Source: Effrenium voratum (lineage: Eukaryota > Sar > Dinophyceae > Suessiales > Symbiodiniaceae). Taken from it: 64,000 nt of DNA. The stretch spans positions 1,479,001 through 1,543,000 of the forward strand of contig CAUJNA010003294.1 of the NCBI GenBank assembly GCA_963377175.1, read 5' to 3'. Made by a program: the position numbers and the translations under genes. The notes under the pieces were generated by a model that was not told the DNA's origin, ran no database searches, and saw only the letters and a program-made list of their open reading frames with translations. Positions 1-8,672 of the stretch are shown piece after piece (within the stretch, counting starts at the first letter, position 1; every line of letters begins with the position of its first letter).

Positions 1-675
1 CTAGTCGTGGGTCCTTGCCTTCTGCATGCCGGTTCGAATGACCCATCCGTTTGCAATTTCCTTTTCCAGCAAGGCTGATACCGTCTCTGGTTCCGCTTCT
101 GCGGCTTTCCAGTTGCCGATGCACTCGGTGAGCTCACTAGGCAGGTCTGCTTGAGGTTTAGGCGGCCACTGCATGCTACGTGGCAGTTCGGACACAGCTC
201 CTGTTGGCACGCCTTCTGCCAGCAGCTGCACTAGTTTGAGGTCTGGGTCATTGGATGCCGTTGCTAGGGCATGCAAGAGTGACAGGCGGTACGGTTGTCC
301 TTCATCGGGTGCTAAGTCGGATGGGCACGGCATGTTCATGGCGCGGAACGCGATCCGTGCTGCCTCCTCGGACTGTTGTTCCGAGAGAGGGGGGGATGCG
401 TTACCGGAGCCCACATGGGCTAGAATTTTTGGGATGAGTTTTTGTGCGTCTAGCCAATGCAGCCAGGCACGTGCTACTATCGTGAGCGGGTGGTTTGGTT
501 GAGGGATTGAGTGGTCTGCAGTCGAATGCATGCCAGCTCCATCGCATACCCGCAAGCGCACGGGGTGCAGTGAAAGCAGTGAGGGTTTGCGTAGGTTTCG
601 GACTTCGGGTTGCGTGCTCACCTTGAATGCGCAATGTTTGATCAAGCACGCTGCGAGACTTGCCGGGTATTCGGC
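1..675 (-). CDS. Reverse-transcriptase polyprotein, N-terminal part (partial, runs off left edge)
   Basis: The minus-strand frame is open from about 675 to the window edge. It starts without an ATG, reading through a TTG at 645, so it looks like the continuation of the upstream methyltransferase-like ORF in another frame. The visible 214 residues resemble the linker between methyltransferase and RT in dinoflagellate DIRS-like elements: a GVPTG segment, a WPPKP segment, and a final LLEKEIANGWV stretch like the entry to the RT fingers. The catalytic RT block (YADD-type) is not in the window, so RT identity rests on context and my memory of the family. The expected role is copying the element RNA. 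Confidence 0.55.
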   Translation of the reverse strand, partial: AEYPASLAACLIKHCAFKVSTQPEVRNLRKPSLLSLHPVRLRVCDGAGMHSTADHSIPQPNHPLTIVARAWLHWLDAQKLIPKILAHVGSGNASPPLSEQQSEEAARIAFRAMNMPCPSDLAPDEGQPYRLSLLHALATASNDPDLKLVQLLAEGVPTGAVSELPRSMQWPPKPQADLPSELTECIGNWKAAEAEPETVSALLEKEIANGWVIRTGMQKARTHD

Positions 676-1420
676 TCAGGTACTGGCCTGAGCTGCTTTG
701 AACGCCCGCTATGCTGGCGTGTTTATGTTGATGCGGGCATCTGCTTGCCACGTGCTGGATGCATGCATCATTGCTGGCGAAGCACCATGATTTTGAGAGC
801 ATCACGCCATGTTGGCACGCATCCACCCATGCGAGGTGTCCGTGAAAGTTTTTTAAACACTGGAAGTTTTCCGGCTCCAACCAAGCCATGCTGGACGGCG
901 GCTGCTCGAAGATTGCCACGCCACTTTGGGAGGCGACTGCTTTGAACAGCTCTCGCCCTCTTCTGTGGATTTCGCGGCTGTCGCGAACCCGAGAGAGTTC
1001 TGCTGGTGACAAGTTCGGTGTGCCAAGCATGCATGAAGGCGTGCGTAACGCCTTTGGGCCGCCTGGTCTAAGCTTGAGCCTGGAGTATTCCTTGCACGGC
1101 GGTGCCAAGGTCAGCAAGCTAACGCTGCCAGACCAGCATATGCGCAAAAGCAACTCGAACCATGCGTCATCCAGAATGTTGTGCTGAGGATTGGCGTCCA
1201 AGTCAAAAGCTTCGAAGCGTGCAAGGCCTTGTTGGTCTGCTGCGGCGGAGATCGGTGCATGGACCCCCGCGAAGACGTCCAGCAGGAGTCCTCCCCGGGG
1301 CTTATGCAATGTGCCAGCGTCTGAAGGCGCTTGTTGGCATGCGGGAGGGAAAACAGTGAATGCGGCCGGCGTTTTTGTGGCACCGTCCGGGGAAGCTGCC
1401 GGGGCTTCCTTCGGACTGTT
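664..1420 (-). CDS. DNA methyltransferase-like domain of the retroelement polyprotein
   Basis: The frame is open from 1420, directly after a TGA, and remains open to 401, but recognisable similarity ends near 670. Counting from the TTG at 1309, residues 7-15 (GLLLDVFAG) resemble the S-adenosylmethionine loop. Residues 36-38 are acidic. APPCKEYSRLK (Cys 72) resembles the PC catalytic motif of C5-cytosine methylases. FEQPPSSMAW (135-143) sits where those enzymes have ENV. A later CQHGVMLSKSW and a C-x-H-x-H stretch match the variant seen in dinoflagellate retroelements. Methyltransferase domains are known in DIRS elements, and cytosine methylases have been captured by dinoflagellate retrotransposons. 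Activity and target are unknown; the ENV glutamate is kept but asparagine is replaced by glutamine. Confidence 0.6.
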
Positions 1421-1423
1421 TCA
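1421..1423 (-). other. In-frame TGA between Gag-like and methyltransferase-like parts
   Basis: The Gag-like ORF (ATG at 2743) ends at this TGA and the methyltransferase frame continues in the same phase from 1420, through a proline- and alanine-rich linker of about 37 residues, with no other stop until 401. It is either a readthrough signal of the Gag-Pol kind or a nonsense mutation in a decayed copy. One copy cannot separate the two. Confidence 0.75.
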
Positions 1424-2743
1424 TGTGTGGTTCGATGCGTGCTGGGATGCTGGATGCGTCTGCTGGCAGCCTTTTATTGCGCACACATGTGCAAAGGTCC
1501 CTGTCTGGAACCTGCGACAAATGGGCTTCCCATTATGTGATGCGGCCCAGGCGTTTTTGGATTTGCCTTTTCCCTTTCCCTTGCCTTTCTTGCGTGGCGG
1601 CTCGGATTTCTGCGGCCGGCTGGCGGGCCGTTTGGGCTGCCTGGGACTCAGGTGGGCCCGTCTGGCGGGAGGCGGTGCTGGGACTACTTTGGCGATCTTA
1701 GGCCGCAGCATTAGGAGCGAATGAATCTCCATGCGGCCATGCGTCAGCTCGTGGAAGGCGTCGTCCATAGACCATTTGCGATGCAAGAGATCTACAATCG
1801 TGCCCCATATTTGGCGATCGGCGTGCAGGAGTTCCGAGGTTGTGACCGTGCGGAGGGACAGTGCGGGGTCTGGCTGCGCGAGGCACATGCTGGCAATTTG
1901 CTGATCTAACGCTTTGGCGTTCAGCAGGTGCACCGCTTGGCACAGGGCCAGCGCATTGCGGAACACTTGTTGAGTGCGATGCAGCCAGCTAGCTGTCAGG
2001 GCCCTACCCTCCACGCTGACTTCCGGAGTCTCGTCGAAAAAAGCATGCGTCAGTAGCTGTGCTTCGGTGCGTGCTACTTTATGTGAACGCGCTTCCATGG
2101 CTTCTTGGTACTGGCGCGCACTAAGTCTCAACTGCCACGGGATCCACTTAAAGTGCTTGGACTTGGTCATTTCATAGACCATGCTTAATAGGCGAATGCT
2201 AGGCATGCTGTCCGGACCCAAAAGCTCGCCGGGATAGTTCTTCTGGAACTTGTCCACTAAGTCCTGCACGACTTCTGGGCTCAGCTTGGGAGGCAAATGT
2301 TCCGCCCATGCGATTGCGGGTGATGCCTGCGGCCCGGGCAACGCCTGTCCTGCATGCGTCACAGATGCTGTTGGCGCCAGGGCCAAGGATTCTTGCGAAG
2401 CGGAGGCCTTGGCCATGACAAAAGCTCTTCTAATGCGTGCCGCAGGTATGGAGTGTTCTGGATCTGTGATGCCCATGGCGGTCCATGTGTCGGACGGCAC
2501 GCCATCCAAAAGCTTGCCGAGATCGGATGCATCTGCGTATGCGTATGCGAAATCTGCGATGTCTTCGAATCCCAGGCCAAGGATATGCTCAACAAGTATG
2601 TCTGGCACCCGAGCGCTTGACAGCAAGTTGCGCATGGCATCGGCCGATGTCACTTGTTCCTCTGAGTCAGCCATGTTGGGGCCGGAGAGGAGGATTGGGC
2701 TGAGGTATTGGCTATCAGCAAAGAAATTAGCTGGCGGCAGCAT
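1421..2743 (-). CDS. Gag-like protein of the DIRS-like retroelement with C-terminal zinc knuckle
   Basis: 440 codons with a true ATG at 2743; a second ATG at residue 24 (MADSEEQ) is an alternative start. The first half is mostly helical and acidic, followed by an Ala/Pro-rich linker and a conserved-looking middle (residues roughly 160-300, ending in a leucine-rich stretch). A basic Pro/Arg/Lys tail with a GKGKGKGK run (about residue 385) precedes a C-x11-C-x4-C-x3-H knuckle near the end (C-RRFQ...HVC...C...H). The same C-x-RFQ...HVC layout occurs in the fragment at 7433-6855 and, from memory, in Gag proteins of dinoflagellate YR retroelements. Likely role: RNA packaging. It shares its frame with the methyltransferase downstream. 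Confidence 0.65.
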   Translation of the reverse strand: MLPPANFFADSQYLSPILLSGPNMADSEEQVTSADAMRNLLSSARVPDILVEHILGLGFEDIADFAYAYADASDLGKLLDGVPSDTWTAMGITDPEHSIPAARIRRAFVMAKASASQESLALAPTASVTHAGQALPGPQASPAIAWAEHLPPKLSPEVVQDLVDKFQKNYPGELLGPDSMPSIRLLSMVYEMTKSKHFKWIPWQLRLSARQYQEAMEARSHKVARTEAQLLTHAFFDETPEVSVEGRALTASWLHRTQQVFRNALALCQAVHLLNAKALDQQIASMCLAQPDPALSLRTVTTSELLHADRQIWGTIVDLLHRKWSMDDAFHELTHGRMEIHSLLMLRPKIAKVVPAPPPARRAHLSPRQPKRPASRPQKSEPPRKKGKGKGKGKSKNAWAASHNGKPICRRFQTGTFAHVCAIKGCQQTHPASQHASNHT

Positions 2744-2923
2744 GCAGCAAGCAAGTGTGTGTCAAGTGTGTCAAGCCAGAGGAGCTAAAAAGGCTGCACT
2801 CAGCTGAGGTGTGGGCCTGCTGGCCTTGGCAATGGTCGCGTTGTGAGCGTCACGGCCTGGGAGGAGAGACCGCAACAACTGCAGAAGCTTATTGTGTCCA
2901 CCCGCTGGTCAAACTCTTTTATG
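2744..2923 (-). other. Spacer between tyrosine recombinase and Gag-like ORF
   Basis: About 180 bases without an ORF. It contains a short direct repeat (gtgtgtcaagtgtgtcaag around 2755-2775). No promoter or splice signal can be supported. Confidence 0.4.
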
Positions 2924-5068
2924 CTATGGCATGAGCGAGAACGCGTGCTGGCACGCATTGTGCTTGCACAAGTGCTCTTGGCCTAAGTAATCAATGCGAT
3001 GCACTGGGGCCTGGATCCCCAGGCCGCATGCTGTACAGAAGGCGGACTGGAGGTGCTCCGGGGATACTGCATGTACAGCTGCCCCCGTAGTGACTTGAAC
3101 CAAGCAGAGTGCTGATGATGACCGTTGAAGCGGTGCTTCTCCGGGGCGCTCCTCGCCCGATTCTGGTGCGTTGGAGCTGTCTGAGGACTGAATGTCCTGC
3201 ACGGCCCATGCTTCTAGGTCTGCCATGCTTGGCTGAGTTTGCTGTTCTCTCGCGTAGGTGAACATGCGGAGAGGTGTGGGAAGGTCCTGCAGATTCACGC
3301 TTTCTGGGATGGGTTGTGCGTCAACACGGAAAAGCGGCTCGAAGACCGGATGCTGACCTCCCCTGGATTGCGGGCGAGTGGGTCGCCAGCCTCGGATGAG
3401 TGCGGCTGCGATTTGTGCTTGCACCCAGAGGCTCTCGATTGTGTCGTCGCGGCTGTACAGTTGCACTGAGTTAATGCGATGATGCCCTTGCTGGCGTCTT
3501 GACTCTTCTGGCAGGCGGAGTTGGGCGGATGCGCTCAAGAGTGCCACTTTTAGGCTGTGTAGTGTGTACACTTGGGCCTCATCTGAGTTGAAGCATGCTG
3601 AAGTGCGGGGCTCCCAAGGGACCGCCCAGCGCAGCAAAGACAAGGCCTGCGTGTACGGCAGCGGTCCCGAGAACTTAGGGTGCGTGTTGTCGTCCATGTA
3701 TGCGAACACGGGCATGATGAAGTCCGGCTCTGGCAAGTAGAAGGGCTCTGAAATGCTTTGCGTGACCGCTTCGCTAAGGCTCTCGAGCCATTTGATCACC
3801 CAAGAGGATTGTGCTCCGCGTCCTGTGAGGCCGAACAGGGTACACGCCCACGGCTGTCCTAGTTTTGTAGTTTTTGTTGCCCAGCATGATCCTCGCAGAG
3901 CATGCTGAGTAAGGCTGATCTCCCTGATTTTGATGCGCTGAATGTCTCCAAGCCGCATGCTTGTGTGGGCTGCCAGGAGAAACGAGCCTAGTGTGATGCG
4001 CAGGTTATGCGTGCAGTCGGCTGCACAAACTTTGCGCTCCCAGGATGCTAGAATTGCCAGGGGCAGAGGCAGAGCCTCCTTCCTTTCCTGAGGCTGCTGA
4101 GGGGATGCGAAGGCTCTCGCCAGCGGGTTGGAGAGCAGAGATGCTAGTGATTCTATTTGACCTGAGAGTGCTTTGAGCATGGGTCGAGGTGCTATGCGCA
4201 CGCTGCTGCAGTCTTCTAGCTTGGAGCTTTCGCAAGCATGCAAGAGGTCCACTAGATGCACGAGAAGCAAATCTCCCACGCCGACACTGAGTGCTTCGAT
4301 GAAGGTTAAAAAGGCGCGGACGCACCTGAAGTACTGGGCAATGGTGGATGGTGTGTATGCACGGAGCGATGCGTCGAAGGCCGCGTGCGGGTCCTGTGAT
4401 GCTGCTGCTGCAACAAAGGTTATTGAGCAAGTGCCAATCTGTGCTAGCAGGTCCTGCCAATCATGAACGCACTTTTCCCGCTGAGTGGCTTGGCTCTGTG
4501 CTTGCGGACCGAGTTTGGCCTGTCGGAAACGAGGGGCCACGGTCCTTCCTGGCTGGGACCTCGGCCTGCGGTCTAAGGGACCGGAGCTGAGGGGTGCAGC
4601 AGTTTGTTCGTGCCGGAGTGTCAAATGCGGTTTGGATGCCTGGGAAATGCTGCGAGGCTGCGGCCTGCAGGGTGGTCGTGGCAAGGGGTGGCAATGCTCA
4701 GCAAACCATGGGAAGAGAGGTGACGGCTGCGTCACTGGCAGGCCTCCACGGGCGAGGCTTGGTGCAGGCTGGGCTCTGGGCTGGTTAAGTGGAGGCGGAG
4801 GCCGGAGATGATGCGTCAACATGCGCACGCCTACCGGAGCACCGGTTTCCAGCGTTGGTTCATGTTCTGCGGAACGTGGCTGGGCAGCAAGCGGGTGTGG
4901 TGCGCTGCTTGCTCTTGCGTGCGGGCTTGAATGCAAGTCTTGAATGCTATGACGGGGCCTCAATTTAGGCACCGGCTTTGGTTTTGCGGTTGGCTTCAAG
5001 AAGGGGTGCTCAGAGTCGAGGGACTCCTGCGCTTCGCTGTCGCCATCCTGTTCCAGCGGCCTTTTCAC
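2924..5068 (-). CDS. Tyrosine recombinase (integrase) of a DIRS/Ngaro-like retroelement
   Basis: A 714-codon frame, open from 5083 to a TAG at 2924. The first possible start is GTG at 5068 and the first in-frame ATG is residue 83, so the N-terminus is uncertain and may be made by splicing. Residues 1-200 are Pro/Arg/Ser-rich and disordered. Residues 200-320 look like the helical SAM-like core-binding domain. The catalytic domain (about 330-570) has the expected tyrosine-recombinase pattern: Arg372 in SMRLGD, lysine in TKTTK (399-402), HSLK (His504, Lys where HxxR is usual), GHH (His529) and the nucleophile Tyr538 in LYSRDD, followed by GWRPTRP. A C-x2-C...C-x4-C-x-H cluster lies at 678-708. 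It would integrate a circular DNA intermediate. No frameshift or stop interrupts it, so it is the best-preserved ORF here. Confidence 0.85.
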   Translation of the reverse strand: MKRPLEQDGDSEAQESLDSEHPFLKPTAKPKPVPKLRPRHSIQDLHSSPHARASSAPHPLAAQPRSAEHEPTLETGAPVGVRMLTHHLRPPPPLNQPRAQPAPSLARGGLPVTQPSPLFPWFAEHCHPLPRPPCRPQPRSISQASKPHLTLRHEQTAAPLSSGPLDRRPRSQPGRTVAPRFRQAKLGPQAQSQATQREKCVHDWQDLLAQIGTCSITFVAAAASQDPHAAFDASLRAYTPSTIAQYFRCVRAFLTFIEALSVGVGDLLLVHLVDLLHACESSKLEDCSSVRIAPRPMLKALSGQIESLASLLSNPLARAFASPQQPQERKEALPLPLAILASWERKVCAADCTHNLRITLGSFLLAAHTSMRLGDIQRIKIREISLTQHALRGSCWATKTTKLGQPWACTLFGLTGRGAQSSWVIKWLESLSEAVTQSISEPFYLPEPDFIMPVFAYMDDNTHPKFSGPLPYTQALSLLRWAVPWEPRTSACFNSDEAQVYTLHSLKVALLSASAQLRLPEESRRQQGHHRINSVQLYSRDDTIESLWVQAQIAAALIRGWRPTRPQSRGGQHPVFEPLFRVDAQPIPESVNLQDLPTPLRMFTYAREQQTQPSMADLEAWAVQDIQSSDSSNAPESGEERPGEAPLQRSSSALCLVQVTTGAAVHAVSPEHLQSAFCTACGLGIQAPVHRIDYLGQEHLCKHNACQHAFSLMP

Positions 5069-5083
5069 TGACCATGCAGACCC

Positions 5084-5492
5084 TCAGCGGTCTCGAACGC
5101 GCCATGGCATGGGTGTGCTCGAGGGGAACCTGTGTCAGTGGAAATGATTGATCCTCTGCAATGGGACATCGGCAGGGATGCCATTGCATGGCATGCAAAA
5201 ACGTCACCTGAGTGCCTGCTGTGTGTAGGGGCCTGACGCAGCGTCTTGGATGCCTGGATGCGGACTTGGAAGTCGGTCTGCGCGTACCTGGAGAGTCGGA
5301 AGCATGCGACCCTGGTTTGAGCGGCCTTGCTGGAGGCATGACCTAACTTGCCCGATGAAGGTCACTTTTTTCCCGCTTGCTGTTGAGCTGCAAAGTGAAT
5401 GCCTGTACGAGCCCTGGCAGGGAGTGCTGCAGCATGCATGCATGTCCATGCTGTTGGGCCGATGCAAAATGCGATTGAATGCGTGCGGTGCA
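5084..5492 (-). other. Region between leader ORF and recombinase
   Basis: Open frames occur on both strands but none reads as a convincing protein. It shares the dense ATGC/GCATGC motif. An unrecognised intron or untranslated leader is possible. Confidence 0.3.
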
Positions 5493-6131
5493 TCAGCGGT
5501 TGAGATCGCGGGAGTCCGCGACACAACCGCTGCAGCGATGCCTGTCATGCGTGTCCGTGGCCGTGTCGACCACGTACTGACCGCAGACTGCATCATAGGG
5601 GCATGCGGAATTTGCGCAAGGCAGGCAGCAGCTGATGCGGTTGTTGTCATCGAGATACAGCATGCGTAGTCCGCGGCCCTGCATCTCCATGCGACGCATG
5701 GTGCGGGGCAGACGCACCGAGGGGATGCGTATGCATGCATCCAGCTGCTGGACAAATGCGGCCCGCTGTTGCCTTTTTGGCATCTTGCCGGGGTGATGCA
5801 TGCTGTATGCCCCAATGCGTTGGTTGGCGGAGTATGCCGGGTCGATGCTGTAGGCATGCGTAGATGGATGCCAGCGGGTAGCCTCGTCGGGCACCCCGCC
5901 GAGGTGCCAGTAGTTTGCCCAATAGGACCCGTCGTGTGACCACGGGAACCCATGCAGAGGAGGCTGATGGCGAGGGTCTCCTTCTTGCGGTGGCCAATTA
6001 TGCGGCGCGTCTAGCGGTCGGCATGCAGGGAATTTGGCCCCCGTTGGCGGTGCCTTGTACATGCATGGTGCGGGCCCCGGCTCCGGTTCCGCAGCATGCT
6101 TTGGTTCCGGGGCCATCAGGTTGCGACGCAA
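5493..6131 (-). CDS. Uncharacterised cysteine- and histidine-rich leader ORF of the retroelement
   Basis: 212 codons on the same strand, upstream of the recombinase. The N-terminal 100 residues are Pro/Trp/His-rich. The C-terminal part has several cysteines (SCCLPCANSACPYDAVC...CSGC) that could bind metal, but the spacing matches no finger I know. It might be the 5' ORF of the element or an old fused segment. The ATGC bias is at its most extreme here. Whether it is translated is uncertain. Confidence 0.3.
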   Translation of the reverse strand: MRRNLMAPEPKHAAEPEPGPAPCMYKAPPTGAKFPACRPLDAPHNWPPQEGDPRHQPPLHGFPWSHDGSYWANYWHLGGVPDEATRWHPSTHAYSIDPAYSANQRIGAYSMHHPGKMPKRQQRAAFVQQLDACIRIPSVRLPRTMRRMEMQGRGLRMLYLDDNNRISCCLPCANSACPYDAVCGQYVVDTATDTHDRHRCSGCVADSRDLNR

Positions 6132-6156
6132 TGCATCCGGGGTGCCCTCTATGCGG

Positions 6157-6909
6157 TCATGCCAGGGTGCTCAGGCAGCTCGTCTCTGGCGCGCTGCTCT
6201 TCTCGCTCCTCTTCCGTGAGCTGAGCCCATGGTGCCCTGACATGCGGGGGGTGTTGTCCTCTGGAACAGGCTCCACCGGCTCGGCCTCCTCCCCTTCAGG
6301 TGCATGCTCGGGGAGGCTGTCCTCTGGGAGCTCCGGGGGGTGCGGGCGGAGCAAACTGGCTGGCTTTGCCTTGCACTTGGGTTCCGCTGTTGCGGATGCC
6401 TGCTCGGGGGTCGGTGCAACATGCGGCTCTGAAAAATCGAGGAGATCGGTGTTGGATGGACGCGGTGCGTTGGATGCATCCTCTGGATGCACCGACCCCG
6501 CATCGGACTGCGACTGCGCCAGCATGCGGATGATGTCCTGCAGGAATGCGGGGTTGTTCTGGTTCTCCGCCACCATGCGCTGCAAGTCCATTGCGAGGGA
6601 TGCTGGACAAAGCAGGCGGAGTAAGCGGGCACTGTTTCTGTATAGCAGAAAAAGGCTAATTCGGGCAAAGCATGCGTTGTGCGGCCGTGATAGCTGAACA
6701 TGCTGCAGCACATGTGACGCAGTCAGCCTAACAAGGCTCACGTGAGGAGGTTGATGTCTGCATGCCGCGGAGTGTCCACGCCTTGGTTTGCGTGCGTTCA
6801 GGGCACGCAGTGTGAAAGCTGAAATGCAATTTGCACAAGATGCGGTGCACAATTTTAATCCTGATTCCCAGTGCAGTCCGGCACGCTGCACACATGGGCC
6901 GCCTTGCAT
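6157..6909 (-). CDS. Uncertain leader ORF (proline/glutamate-rich)
   Basis: 250-codon frame on the element strand. The only coherent stretch starts at an internal Met (MDLQRMVAENQNNPAFLQDI, near 6593) and continues into an acidic, Pro/Glu-rich low-complexity tail to 6157. The part before this Met looks like untranslated sequence. I recognise no domain. It may be a short accessory protein of the retroelement or a chance ORF. Confidence 0.25.
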   Translation of the reverse strand: MQGGPCVQRAGLHWESGLKLCTASCANCISAFTLRALNARKPRRGHSAACRHQPPHVSLVRLTASHVLQHVQLSRPHNACFARISLFLLYRNSARLLRLLCPASLAMDLQRMVAENQNNPAFLQDIIRMLAQSQSDAGSVHPEDASNAPRPSNTDLLDFSEPHVAPTPEQASATAEPKCKAKPASLLRPHPPELPEDSLPEHAPEGEEAEPVEPVPEDNTPRMSGHHGLSSRKRSEKSSAPETSCLSTLA

Positions 6910-7433
6910 GCTTTAGCATGAAAATTGTCGGCCTGGAACCTGATGCAGTATGGTGCATTGCGTTGCGAGATTGGCTGAGGCAGGCCTGGCGGAAAAGCGG
7001 ATGCCGAGCTGGGCTCAGGTTGCGAGGGGCTAGGCATGCACTGCGTCCACTCGTCGGCCAGCTCCGCCAACTCGTGGTGCCTGTCTGACCACTGCAGGAA
7101 ATGCGCGCTGCGGGGCATTGGAAGCATGTGGACGTAGGAGTTGATGCTCTCCAGCAACGCGATGCTGGAGCGGATGGTGAGTGCTATGTCTTCCATCATT
7201 AGGCATGCTTCCCACTCGCGAAGGTTATCGGCGGACTGACCTGCGGGATGGCTATGTCGGCGAGGTCTCCGCGGAGGAGCCTCTGCCTTGGTGTTGAAAA
7301 AACATGCGATGGTGTTGTCGACCCTGAGGGCCGGTAACATTATGCAAAGCCTGCGGGCTGAGCCTGGAGTCAAGGTATCTGAACCTTGATTGCCGTGCAG
7401 TGCTAACGGGTACATGCGTGCACAAGCACTCAC
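6855..7433 (-). pseudogene. Gag-like fragment with zinc-knuckle remnant, probably from a second element copy
   Basis: 192-codon frame. The C-terminus (C-IRFQADNFHAKA-C-x5-C-x4-C) repeats the C-x-RFQ...HVC pattern at the end of the Gag-like ORF at 2743-1421, and the preceding helical segment followed by a Pro/Ser-rich linker also fits Gag. It ends soon after the last cysteine, and no methyltransferase or RT follows before the leader ORFs of the left element. I therefore read it as a truncated relic or nested copy, although a 5' Gag domain of the same element is possible. Confidence 0.4.
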
Positions 7434-7950
7434 GGCTCAACGCCTGTCACCGCAAACATTGGAGAGCTCATTTGCGGATGGGCTAACCGCGTCCCGAGCC
7501 TGCGGGCTGAGGGGGGAGTCGGATAGCCGATTATGCGTGCACCTTGGTTGCAACTGCGGTGCAACAAGGTCCGAATGTGGCGGCACACATGTCATGGAAG
7601 CAGCAGCGGTGCCTCGCATGCATTTAAGGTAAGTGCCGGCTGATGCTTGCAAGAGGCATGGTGAGCATCCAAAGTGGTATTGCGCCTCGACTGCAAACGT
7701 GTTGCAGCCAGGCTTCAAGAAGAAGGCATGCGATGCGCCTTATTTGGCAAGCTCATGTGAGTTGGGGCACATGCGGTGCGACCGACTGCGCCTTGAATGC
7801 CGCTGCGGGGCATTCAGGTCCTGGACAGGTTGGCATGCTAAGGCGACTCAGGAAGGTGTCTTGCAAGGGCATGCGGCCTTGCGCATGCGCCTCGGCTGCA
7901 ATCGCGATTTTTTTTTCCGCAGTGGCTTCAACGTGTTTCAGGGGGGATTT
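7434..7950. other. Retroelement-flanking segment with short internal repeats
   Basis: No supported gene. The block keeps the ATGC signature up to about 7.9 kb. It contains the repeated phrase gcctgcgggctgag (7350 and 7499), and a segment near 7728-7790 (GGCATGC...GGGGCAC..GCGGTGCG) that recurs in diverged form at 8200-8255. The signature fades after about 7900, a possible end of the element. Confidence 0.4.
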
Positions 7951-8449
7951 TAAGGGGCGCCTCCGGGCACGGGAGGTCTTTGCCGCTGTTTTTACGGAGG
8001 CCAGCTCCTCACGTGCAGGCGGGCACCCTTCACCGGACGCGGCTGCGCGCGGCAAACGGCTCCCCGCCGTCAGCAAGCACGTCACTGACCAAGGGCGGCG
8101 GCCCATCGACACCTGCGGCCGAGTGGGCGGGCAAGGCCAAGAGGCTGGCAGCGTACGCCCGGCTCGCGCCCGCGCGATGCAGCCAGGCCCGAATGAGGTT
8201 GGCATGCAACTGCGCCTCAAACGGATATGTCACTCGGGGCACACGCGGTGCGGGAATTTGGGCGGGCACTGGAAAAAGAGACAGCGCTGTTGAAGGAGCG
8301 CCTGCAAATCCAGCTGGTCAAAACGGGCAAGGGCAGAACGAATTGGGGGGCTGTCTAAGTCCGGCATGCGTGGCAAGCCCGCTGGAGGGGCTGTGTCCGA
8401 GTCGGCCTCGAAACGCGCACCTCCATCAGGGCGACCCACGGAGTGAGCG

Positions 8450-8630
8450 AGGGAGCTGGGCGCGGGCGGAGCGCCGTCCGCCAGCGGCTGGGCGACGGGG
8501 ACGGGGGTCGCGAGGCAAACGTCCTCCTCAGGAAAACGAAGAGGAGGCGGGCCTGCCGGCGGCTGGGCGACGGGGACGGGAGTCCCGAAGCCAACGTCCT
8601 CCTCCGGGAAGCCAAGAGGAGGCAGGCGTG
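8450..8630. repeat. 75-bp tandem repeat, two copies
   Basis: The phrase ggctgggcgacggggacggg starts at 8486 and again at 8561, and the following sequence (gtcctcctc...aagaggaggc) also repeats, giving a 75-base period that keeps reading frame. On the minus strand it encodes Pro/Ser/Arg-rich repeats (PSPSR), typical of an expanding linker downstream of the LINE-like ORF at 9143-8673. Confidence 0.8.
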
Positions 8631-8672
8631 CAGGCTGAGAGGCAGCAAGGGGTCTCGGCGCAGGTGGGGCGA

